From Candidatus Saccharimonadota bacterium (GTDB lineage Bacteria; Patescibacteriota; Saccharimonadia; Saccharimonadales; Saccharimonadaceae), in contig JAFRJG010000006.1 in the NCBI GenBank assembly GCA_017432365.1, positions 41,750 through 105,749 of the forward strand: a DNA stretch of 64,000 nt. Reading direction: 5' to 3'. The notes under the pieces were generated by a model, which saw only the letters and a program-made list of their open reading frames with translations, made no database searches and was not told the origin of the DNA. Positions within the stretch are counted from its first letter, which is position 1, and each line of letters starts with the position of its first letter. Position numbers and translations under genes: made by a program. Shown here piece by piece: positions 57,762-64,000 of the stretch.

Positions 57762-58847
57762 TTACAGCCCGAACAATCTTTCAAACAGCGTCTTCTCGTT
57801 CTTCGGCATTTCCGTCTCTTCGCTCACAACCTCCGTCTCCGTCGCCGCCCCGACATAGCTCGGAGAAATCTGTTCCGCCGACACAAGCAACCTCTGTCGA
57901 CTCGTCCCAAGCGGATAACAGGTTATTAGCGTCATCACCGGCTTCTCCGTCGGATAAACCAGCTTCGACACTTCCGTCGGCTCAATCACCTCTTTTCCCG
58001 TCACTCGATATGTATATCTCGTCTCGTTATAATGCACATAAATCAAGTCTCCCTCCTCAAGCCGTTCCAGCCCGGAAAAAATAAACTTATACGGGTTCGA
58101 CGAATAAATATCGCCCGCCGAATGTCCCGTAATCACAAAGTTCCCAATCTCCCCCGGAAACGCACTCGCCCCCGAAATCCGATAGTGTGCCACTCCGTGA
58201 TTCATCGCCTCCATCACGTCCGTATATTCAACCCCGAACTCAATTGGCACTTCAATATTCAGTTTCGGAATTATTAGCTTATTCTCTGCCGACACTTTCG
58301 TCAACGTTACGGTCGGGTCAACCGCCGTAATCTCGTTTTTCGGCACATTCCCCGGTGACAAATACGCAAAAATCGGCGCAAAAATCAACCGATTATATTG
58401 TAAAAACAAAATCAACAGCATGACAACTCCCCCGATAATCAACGGCGTCACTTTCCGCCTCCGTTCCGCCCGCTTCGCCTGCTCGCTCGCTCGCTTCCGA
58501 ATCCGCTCCTTAAACGTCTCCTCTCGTTTCTCCGGCTTCGACACAATCGTCGTCCGCGGCTCCTCGACATTCCTCGCTCTCCCCGCCGTCCGCGCCACCC
58601 CTCTCATCTGCGCCCCCGTCGCCCCGTTCCTTTCCGCATCTTTCGCCCGCTCTCTTGCTACATATTCTTTCGCCGCCTTGAGATAAAAATCCCCGTAGTA
58701 CTTCTGATAATAGCTCTGCCAAGCGGTATGATATTTTTTCCACTCATCTTCGTCCACATACGATTGAAGCGCCTTCCGTCGCATAATTTCCGCCGCCGTC
58801 TGACGCTGCTTCTCCCCCGAAGTCTGCCCACCTTTCTCAAATTCCAT
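57762..58847 (-). CDS. sortase with long cytoplasmic N-terminal region
   Basis: A 361-residue protein. Residues 1-130 are a charged cytoplasmic region with Tyr/Trp-rich (EWKKYHTAWQSYYQKYYGDF) and Arg/Lys-rich parts; one membrane helix is at about 134-155; the sortase domain follows with His in VITGHSAGD, Cys in LITCYPLG and Arg in SRQRLLV. It resembles class D/E sortases. The long N-terminal region is unusual and may bind a partner or control assembly. A minus-strand TATAAT ends 7 nt before the ATG. Confidence 0.88.
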   Translation of the reverse strand: MEFEKGGQTSGEKQRQTAAEIMRRKALQSYVDEDEWKKYHTAWQSYYQKYYGDFYLKAAKEYVARERAKDAERNGATGAQMRGVARTAGRARNVEEPRTTIVSKPEKREETFKERIRKRASEQAKRAERRRKVTPLIIGGVVMLLILFLQYNRLIFAPIFAYLSPGNVPKNEITAVDPTVTLTKVSAENKLIIPKLNIEVPIEFGVEYTDVMEAMNHGVAHYRISGASAFPGEIGNFVITGHSAGDIYSSNPYKFIFSGLERLEEGDLIYVHYNETRYTYRVTGKEVIEPTEVSKLVYPTEKPVMTLITCYPLGTSRQRLLVSAEQISPSYVGAATETEVVSEETEMPKNEKTLFERLFGL

Positions 58848-58854
58848 ACTTATA

Positions 58855-58860
58855 ATTATA
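58855..58860 (-). promoter_or_regulatory. -10 element for the second sortase, leaderless
   Basis: TGATATAAT on the minus strand ends 7 nt before the ATG at 58847. Confidence 0.55.
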
Positions 58861-58912
58861 TCACAGTTTCCCCTCCAAAGTGTTATAATATGGACATAAT
58901 AAGGAGCAAATT

Positions 58913-59455
58913 ATGTTCGACACAGACCCCTATGAATCAAAAATGACCGAAACTATCTCCCGGTTCAAAGACGAGCTGAAAAAGATTCGTACCGGTCGTG
59001 CTCATCCCGACATGCTCTCCGGCGTTAAAGTCGAAGCCTACGGTCAATGGCTGTCCCTGAATCAGGTCGCGAATACGACCGTCTCCGGCGCTACGCTCCT
59101 CCTCGTTACTCCGTACGACCCTTCGACTATCCCCGCAATTTCTAACGCTATCCGCTCTGATTCCTCGCTCGGTCTGAACCCGTCCGATGACGGTCGCGTC
59201 GTCCGCGTCCCGATTCCTCCTCTGACCGAAGAACGAAGAAAAGAAATCGTCAAGTCCGCCTCAAAGTTCGTCGAAGATTCAAAAGTCAAAATCCGCAACG
59301 TCCGCGAAGACGCCCGGAAAGATTTGAAAACCGCCGAACTCCCCGAAGACGCGAAAAAGCGCGCTGAAAAGTCCGTTGACGACTTAACCAAAAAATACAA
59401 CGACGAAATCGACGCCTTGTTCCGCGAAAAAGAAGCCGAAATCATGAAGATTTAA
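58913..59455 (+). CDS. frr: ribosome recycling factor
   Basis: A 180-residue protein: FKDELKKIRTGRAHPDML and IPPLTEERRKEIVKSASKFV are the family motifs. With EF-G it splits post-termination ribosomes. AAGGAG precedes the ATG and a TATAAT lies near 58885. pyrH, its usual partner, is absent. Confidence 0.96.
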   Translation: MFDTDPYESKMTETISRFKDELKKIRTGRAHPDMLSGVKVEAYGQWLSLNQVANTTVSGATLLLVTPYDPSTIPAISNAIRSDSSLGLNPSDDGRVVRVPIPPLTEERRKEIVKSASKFVEDSKVKIRNVREDARKDLKTAELPEDAKKRAEKSVDDLTKKYNDEIDALFREKEAEIMKI

Positions 59456-59464
59456 GCTTCTTAT

Positions 59465-59470
59465 GATAAT
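59465..59470 (+). promoter_or_regulatory. -10 element for the site-2 protease, leaderless
   Basis: GATAAT ends 8 nt before the ATG at 59479. Confidence 0.4.
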
Positions 59471-59478
59471 ATAGATTC

Positions 59479-60837
59479 ATGAATATAGTTTTAGGTGTTT
59501 TTATCGGGCTTTTATGCTTAATGTTCCTTATCGTCTCGCACGAATTTGGACATTTTCTCGCCGCGCGAAAGTCCGGCGTCCGTGTTAAGGAATTTGGTAT
59601 CGGTTTCCCGCCGCGCGCGGTCGCTTGGCTTCATGTCCCCCCGAAACAGAAAAACGATAAATGGCGCTGGAAAAAACTTAAAAAATCCGACTGGAAAAAA
59701 GACCAAGCCTCCCTTGTCCTCTCCCTGAACTTCCTCCCGATTGGCGGTTTTTGCGCCATGGACGGAGAATCGGACGACGACGACCGAAAAGGGACGTTCG
59801 GCTCCGTTTCTTATTGGAAAAAAACTTTTATTCTCTTCGCTGGCGTCGCCATGAACTGGCTCGTCGCGTTCGTGATTCTGACCGTCCTCGCCTGGACTGG
59901 TCTCCCGAAAATACTCGATAACCAGTTCACGATTTCCTCCGACGAAAAAACCGTCGTCCTCGAACCGGTTTCTGTCGACTCTGTCCTTGAGAACTCTCCT
60001 GCCGAAATCGCCGGTTTCCGCTCCGGCGACATTATCACCTCCGTCTCCTTCGTCCCCGACTCCGACGCTTGCTCCGAACCGACCCACGAAAGTCTCACCC
60101 CATACGGCGACACCTGCCTCCCCGACTCTCACGAGGTTCTCTCCGCCTCCGACATCACGTCTTTTAATGACTTCCACGCCGGAGAAACCGTCATTTATCA
60201 CATCCGCCGAACGAACGCCACCCTAATCGAAGAATGTGATTGTGTAACCGCTCCCTGTAACTGTCCGACCGAATCCTTCGAGAAAACTCTCGAACTCGTC
60301 GCGACTTTGAACCCGCGCGGCTCTGATTATCTCCTCGGAATCACGATGACCCATGGCGACTCGGTCTCCCGTTATACTTGGTCCGCTCCGCTCGTCGGTG
60401 CCGGTCTGACCGTCCAGATGACCGGAGAAACCTTCCGCGGTCTCTGGGGAATGGTAAAAAATCTCGTAACTGGCGCGACCCGTTCGATTTCGACCGACGC
60501 GGAAACCCGCGCCGAGGGCAGGGAACAGGTCTCCGAAGCAACTGCCGGTGTCTCTGGAATCGTCGGGATTCTCGGCGGCTATTTCCCCTCGATTGTCTCC
60601 TCCGGTCCGACCTACGTCTTCCTCCTCTCCGCAATTATCTCCATCTCCCTCGCCTGTATGAACGTCCTGCCGATTCCCGCCCTTGACGGCGGCCGCTGGC
60701 TGATGATAACTCTCGCCCGCCTGAAACGAAAAAAGCTCTCGAAAGCGACCGAACAAAAAATCGTCGCCCGCGCCTTCGTCTTCCTTCTAATTCTCATGGC
60801 GTTAATTACCATCCTCGACATCATTCGTCTCTTTTAA
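59479..60837 (+). CDS. rseP: RseP-family site-2 (M50) intramembrane metalloprotease
   Basis: A 452-residue membrane protease. Helix 1 ends in IVSHEFGHFLAARKSG with the HExxH zinc site, and NVLPIPALDGGRWL gives the third ligand. A PDZ domain lies between (about 150-280). It carries two Cys-rich inserts, DACSEPTHESLTPYGDTC and EECDCVTAPCNCPTES, on the outer face, which could form disulfides. It cleaves membrane-embedded regulators or leftover signal peptides. The CPBP protease gene follows 8 nt later. Confidence 0.93.
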   Translation: MNIVLGVFIGLLCLMFLIVSHEFGHFLAARKSGVRVKEFGIGFPPRAVAWLHVPPKQKNDKWRWKKLKKSDWKKDQASLVLSLNFLPIGGFCAMDGESDDDDRKGTFGSVSYWKKTFILFAGVAMNWLVAFVILTVLAWTGLPKILDNQFTISSDEKTVVLEPVSVDSVLENSPAEIAGFRSGDIITSVSFVPDSDACSEPTHESLTPYGDTCLPDSHEVLSASDITSFNDFHAGETVIYHIRRTNATLIEECDCVTAPCNCPTESFEKTLELVATLNPRGSDYLLGITMTHGDSVSRYTWSAPLVGAGLTVQMTGETFRGLWGMVKNLVTGATRSISTDAETRAEGREQVSEATAGVSGIVGILGGYFPSIVSSGPTYVFLLSAIISISLACMNVLPIPALDGGRWLMITLARLKRKKLSKATEQKIVARAFVFLLILMALITILDIIRLF

Positions 60838-60845
60838 GGAATCTC

Positions 60846-61646
60846 ATGTCTAAGTCTCCTGAAACTAATCCCCCAAAAAAGCTCAAACCCCTCCAACAGC
60901 CCCAACAGTCTTCGAGCCAAACAAAACTCACCAAGCACTCCTTCCTCGAAATCCTCGCCCTCCCCGTCTTCGTCGGCGTCATTCTCTACGCCTCTCAATA
61001 CCTCGTCGTGTACCCTCTTTACTTCTTCCTCGGTCGCGAACCTTTAACCACGACTCTCGGAACCGCCGTTTTAAACGCCCTAGTTTATGTCCTCTCTCTT
61101 TCTTTAGTTCTCCTTCTCCCGCGAAAGTTTTTCCCGAAATGGCGCACTTCGCGCGAAGAACTCGGTCTGAAGGGTCTCCCGACTTGGGCTGACCTCGGGC
61201 TAGCGCCGGTCGGCTTTCTGGTTTATTTCCTCCTCGCCATGCTTCTCGTCGCCGTCTTCTCCTTGTTCCCGTTCTTCGACCCGTCCGAGGCTCAAGAAAC
61301 TGGCTTTTCAATTCTCGCGACCGGCTTTGATAAAATCCTCGGCTTTCTCGCCCTCGTTGTCCTTCCGGCAGTTTTCGAAGAAGTCATCTTTCGCGGCTGG
61401 CTCTACGGGAAGCTCCGCGCGAAAATCCCGGGAAAGTTCTCCCTTCTGCTCTCCGTCCTGATTACTTCCGTCCTCTTCGGACTTCTCCATGGTCAATGGA
61501 ATGTCGGCGTTAATGTCTTCGCGATGTCGCTCGTCCTCTGTGCCTTGCGCGAAATTACCGGCACTATCTACGCCGGAATCCTCCTCCACATGTTAAAAAA
61601 CGCTCTCGCCTTCGCCCTTCTCTATATCTTTAACTTTATGATATAA
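60846..61646 (+). CDS. CPBP-family intramembrane metalloprotease
   Basis: A 266-residue protein with about eight helices after a Lys/Pro/Gln-rich start of 35 residues. FEEVIFRGWL (EExxxR), FGLLHGQWN (second motif with His) and HMLKNALAF (third His and Asn) are the family's catalytic motifs. Relatives process prenylated proteins or bacteriocin peptides. Two intramembrane proteases in tandem suggest a shared pathway (inference). Confidence 0.9.
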   Translation: MSKSPETNPPKKLKPLQQPQQSSSQTKLTKHSFLEILALPVFVGVILYASQYLVVYPLYFFLGREPLTTTLGTAVLNALVYVLSLSLVLLLPRKFFPKWRTSREELGLKGLPTWADLGLAPVGFLVYFLLAMLLVAVFSLFPFFDPSEAQETGFSILATGFDKILGFLALVVLPAVFEEVIFRGWLYGKLRAKIPGKFSLLLSVLITSVLFGLLHGQWNVGVNVFAMSLVLCALREITGTIYAGILLHMLKNALAFALLYIFNFMI

Positions 61647-61647
61647 T
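61642..61647 (+). promoter_or_regulatory. -10 element for lysS, leaderless
   Basis: TATAAT ends 9 nt before the ATG at 61657 and overlaps the stop of the CPBP gene. Confidence 0.5.
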
Positions 61648-61656
61648 AATCCCGAA

Positions 61657-63171
61657 ATGACTTTAGACGACTATCGAAACGAACGCTTGAAAAAACTCGA
61701 AAAACTTCGCGAACTCGGAATTAACCCATACCCCGCGAAATCGTTTCGCGACCGAAAAATCGGCGAGATTCTCGAAAACTTCGCGGATTTTAACGGAAAA
61801 GAAGTTACGGTCGCCGGAAGAATTACCGCGATTCGCTCGTTCGGAAAACTTGCCTTCGTCCGTCTCCGCGACGCCTCCGGCGAAATCCAGATTCTCTTGA
61901 ACCAGAACGTCGAAGAACCCGGAAAGCTCGGTCTAAAAACCCTGAAACTGCTCGACTCTGGCGATTTCGTCGAGGCAACCGGTACGGTCGGGGAAAGTTC
62001 GACCGGCGAACGCTCCGTCTTCTCGAACACTTTACGCCTTTTAACAAAGACTCTCCGCCCGCTCCCCGGACGTGACGGTCTTAAAAACAAAGAAGAACGT
62101 TATCGCCGGCGTTACGTCGATATGAACGTAAACCCCGAGGTTCGCGACCGACTCGTCCGCCGCGCGAAGTTCTGGACGGCGACCCGCGACTTTATGAACC
62201 AACACGGCTTTGTCGAAGTTAATACCCCCGTCTTGGAAAAAACGACCGGTGGCGCCGACGCGACCCCCTTCACGACCCACATGGACGCCCTTGATGAAGA
62301 TTTTTACCTTCGCATTTCTCAAGAACTCCCCTTGAAACGTCTCCTCGGTGGTGGGTTTGAGCGCGTTTATGACATCGGTCCGCGCTTCCGGAACGAAGGA
62401 ATCGACGACGAGCATCTCCCGGAGCATATCGCCTTCGAGTCCTACGCCGCGTTTGAAGATTATGAATCCGGCATGACCTTTTACGAAGAAATGATAAAAT
62501 ACGTCGCGGAAAAAACTTGGGGTACTCTGAAGTTCACTCTCGAAGGTTTCGGAGAAATCGACTTAGGAAACGGCGGAAAGCCTTGGCCTCGAAAAAAATA
62601 CGCCGACTTATTAAAGACCGAATATAACGTCGACGTTTTCCATCCCGACCGGAAACAGCTCGAAGCTATCCTTCGCACTGACCTCGAGGAAAGTTTGAAG
62701 AAAAATCACGCCGAGAACGACCTCGCCGCGCGAAAGTCGCTCGAGAAAACTCTAAAAACCGCCTCGACCGAACGTCTTATCGACCATGTTTGGAAACTGA
62801 TTCGGAAAACCTCTGCCGGTCCTTTCTGGCTGATTGAAGAACCGCTCGCCCTCTCTCCTCTCGCGAAAGTCTCCGAGAAAAATCCGCTCGTCACCGAACG
62901 GTTCCATCCAATTATCGCCGGAACGGAAATGGGTAACGGTTACTCCGAGTTGAACGACCCCCTCGACCAGCTCGCCCGCTTTCAGGAACAACAAGCCCTC
63001 CGTGACGCCGGCGACGCCGAAGCCCAGATGCTTGACCAAGATTTCGTGGAAATGCTCGAATACGGTATGCCTCCGGCTTGTGGTTGGGGAAACAGCGAGC
63101 GTAATTTCTGGCTCCTCGAAGGCGTCTCCGGTCGCGAAGCCGTCCCGTTTCCCATCACAAAAACCCGTTGA
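61657..63171 (+). CDS. lysS: lysyl-tRNA synthetase, class II
   Basis: A 504-residue enzyme. The OB-fold anticodon domain (about 50-150) has VTVAGRITAIRSFGKLAFVR; motif 1 includes FMNQHGFVEVNTPVLE; motif 2 has FERVYDIGPRFRNEGID. Motif 3 is shifted from the common GLGIGIDRLVM to GWGNSERNFWLLEG, though the Arg stays and AVPFP follows. The stop overlaps the -35 box of the next promoter. Confidence 0.94.
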   Translation: MTLDDYRNERLKKLEKLRELGINPYPAKSFRDRKIGEILENFADFNGKEVTVAGRITAIRSFGKLAFVRLRDASGEIQILLNQNVEEPGKLGLKTLKLLDSGDFVEATGTVGESSTGERSVFSNTLRLLTKTLRPLPGRDGLKNKEERYRRRYVDMNVNPEVRDRLVRRAKFWTATRDFMNQHGFVEVNTPVLEKTTGGADATPFTTHMDALDEDFYLRISQELPLKRLLGGGFERVYDIGPRFRNEGIDDEHLPEHIAFESYAAFEDYESGMTFYEEMIKYVAEKTWGTLKFTLEGFGEIDLGNGGKPWPRKKYADLLKTEYNVDVFHPDRKQLEAILRTDLEESLKKNHAENDLAARKSLEKTLKTASTERLIDHVWKLIRKTSAGPFWLIEEPLALSPLAKVSEKNPLVTERFHPIIAGTEMGNGYSELNDPLDQLARFQEQQALRDAGDAEAQMLDQDFVEMLEYGMPPACGWGNSERNFWLLEGVSGREAVPFPITKTR

Positions 63172-63197
63172 CATCCCGAAACTGAACATGCTAAAAT
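63168..63197 (+). promoter_or_regulatory. strong promoter of the putative RNA after lysS
   Basis: TTGACA (63168-63173), 18-nt spacer, TGCTAAAAT (-10 TAAAAT at 63192-63197). Predicted start near 63204. Confidence 0.8.
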
Positions 63198-63203
63198 AGT
63201 CTT

Positions 63204-63480
63204 GCAACCGATTCATTGTATCGCCCGTTTTCGCATATACTCCGGTATAGTTCGCGGAAAGCCCCTTTCAACATCCGTTGATAAGACGCTCCAGCCGTGC
63301 CGACAGAAAATATAGCGCGATGGCGCAACGTTTGCGCAATTCCGCGGAATTACTTCTTCGGCTCGAATCCCGTCGAACATTGTTATAACTGGCACCATGA
63401 GGTAACTAGTAAGACAGTGTTCACGCTACGGCTGAGGCGATCTTATGAGTTGGTTGCACCCCTCGTGGTGCCATTTTTGT
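63204..63480 (+). ncRNA. putative structured non-coding RNA, unidentified
   Basis: About 275 nt bounded by a strong promoter and a terminator, with no plausible plus-strand ORF. Predicted parts: TGCAACC near 63211 pairs with GGTTGCA near 63453; hairpin TATAC-TCCG-GTATA; hairpin GCGCAA/TTTGCGC; perfect palindrome AATTCCGCGGAATT; and a 3' domain with AACT..TAAGA pairing TCTTA..AGTT. I could not match it to tmRNA, RNase P RNA, SRP RNA or 6S RNA. A long structured leader of the next gene is the alternative. Confidence 0.5.
63391..63479 (+). terminator. long-range terminator of the putative RNA
   Basis: GGCACCATGAGG (63391-63402) pairs with CCTCGTGGTGCC (63462-63473), followed by ATTTTT. The hairpin encloses about 60 nt that fold further. 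It may be part of the RNA itself. Confidence 0.6.
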
Positions 63481-63538
63481 AGGAAAAATCCATCAAAATC
63501 CTCGAGGGGTTTCAATAGAAACTAACAAGAGAGGTAGC

Positions 63539-64000
63539 ATGGAAGAATCAAAGCATATTAACTTAACCCGCCGAACGGCTCGAATATTCCTTTATGGAAG
63601 TCTCGGGACGTTCGGCCTTTTTATCTTCACCTTCCTGTTCCTCCCTTATCTCGTTACAGAAACCTTCGCCGCCCAACAAGTTACCGCCACCGCCGGCTGG
63701 GACACGGTCTCCGTCACCATCGACCCAGACTACGGCAACGGCTCGACGTCCGACGACGGTCACGGCGACGTGGACTTCGGGACGTTAACACCCCAAGAGA
63801 ACTACGGCAACAGCAAAGGCACCATGCGCGTAGAGAAGAAAACCATTGGCGTTACTTCTAACGGCTCCTACTATTCCGTCTATCTCTCTACTTCCGCCGC
63901 CAACGTTGACCTGACCACTGGTCTTGCCCTCTCGAGCGATTCCGGTATTACCATTCCGGCAATTCTCGGTACCTGGAGCAATCCGATTGCCTTTTCTGAC
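63539..64000 (+). CDS. surface/secreted protein, 5' part (runs off the window)
   Basis: The frame from ATG 63539 is open for 154 codons to the window end. The first 20 residues are cytoplasmic and basic, a hydrophobic stretch (about 17-40) ends in TETFAAQQ, a probable signal-peptide site. The exported part is rich in Thr, Ser, Gly and Asp (SVTIDPDYGNGSTSDDGHGD), as in CPR surface or pilin-like proteins, and has no Cys so far. GAGAGG lies before the ATG. It is a candidate sortase substrate, but its C-terminus is not visible. Confidence 0.78.
   Translation, partial: MEESKHINLTRRTARIFLYGSLGTFGLFIFTFLFLPYLVTETFAAQQVTATAGWDTVSVTIDPDYGNGSTSDDGHGDVDFGTLTPQENYGNSKGTMRVEKKTIGVTSNGSYYSVYLSTSAANVDLTTGLALSSDSGITIPAILGTWSNPIAFSD

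Noticed and set aside
56966..58084. Long plus-strand ORF of 372 codons
   Set aside because: It is antisense to the 187-aa gene and to the second sortase, both of which have promoters, ribosome or leaderless starts and recognisable structure; the skewed composition creates such shadows.
63340..63385. T-arm-like sequence GGCTCGAATCCCGTC suggesting a tRNA
   Set aside because: The T stem does not pair (three of five positions fail) and no acceptor, D or anticodon arm is present.
63213..63398. Minus-strand 61-codon ORF and a tmRNA-like 12-mer (TTCGACGGGATT, typical of the tmRNA 5' end)
   Set aside because: No alanine-type acceptor stem with CCA, no tag ending in Ala-Ala, and the 3' half would run into the lysS promoter. 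The plus-strand promoter and terminator contradict a minus-strand RNA. A chance match cannot be excluded.

Overview
The window looks like chromosome of a Candidate Phyla Radiation (Patescibacteria) bacterium, most likely a Candidatus Saccharibacteria (TM7) relative. Reasons: standard code with TGA stops, very compact gene packing, no rpmD (L30) between rpsE and rplO, cysteine-free forms of several zinc ribosomal proteins, two sortases, paired FemX-like peptidoglycan-bridge enzymes, and no biosynthetic operons. The assignment is inference from gene content; no 16S gene is present.

Layout. 1-4.8 kb: cell-wall cluster (3' part of murF, alpha/beta hydrolase, DegT aminotransferase, two FemX-like transferases). 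4.9-8.4 kb: heterodimeric ABC exporter. 8.5-17.3 kb: secreted Pro/Glu-rich protein, tmk, FAD oxidoreductase, tig, gap, rpiB, rpe-like, pfkB-type kinase, LOG-type hydrolase. 17.3-21.8 kb (minus): small protein, UvrD-type helicase-nuclease, gpsA. 21.8-34.3 kb (plus): dus, L10 leader with rplJ-rplL, dnaX, dnaB, membrane protein, ybaB, recR, rmuC, hemolysin III, nrnA-like, cysS. 34.3-36.5 kb (minus): tgt and queA for queuosine. 36.5-45.9 kb: AI-2E exporter, two-component system, glutaredoxin, lepB, htrA, L31B, tRNA-Val, prfA-prmC, hypotheticals. 46.2-56.1 kb: translation superoperon rpsB-tsf, rplF-rplR-rpsE-rplO, secY-sortase-infA-rpmJ-rpsM-rpsK-rpsD-rpoA-rplQ-rplM-rpsI. 56.1-64 kb: hypotheticals, tRNA-Leu, second sortase, frr, two intramembrane proteases, lysS, a probable structured RNA and the start of a surface protein.

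How the genes fit together: the window combines translation and replication housekeeping with an envelope programme (murF, FemX pair, signal peptidase, SecY, HtrA, site-2 protease, CPBP protease, two sortases, two candidate surface proteins), as expected for a small host-attached cell.

The least ordinary signals are non-coding. (i) A 79-bp folded element occurs twice (22796-22874 and 49640-49718); four of its five differences form two compensatory base-pair changes. (ii) A roughly 170-bp imperfect palindrome is carried in frame inside dnaX. (iii) A roughly 28-bp repeat occurs four times, always on the same DNA strand, and is translated inside uvrD, gpsA and prmC. (iv) An isolated promoter and terminator enclose about 275 nt of structured, non-coding sequence after lysS. 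Other themes are promoters placed so close to start codons that leaderless mRNAs are predicted, terminator or palindrome structures fused to promoters, and loss of structural zinc sites in DnaX, RecR and L36.
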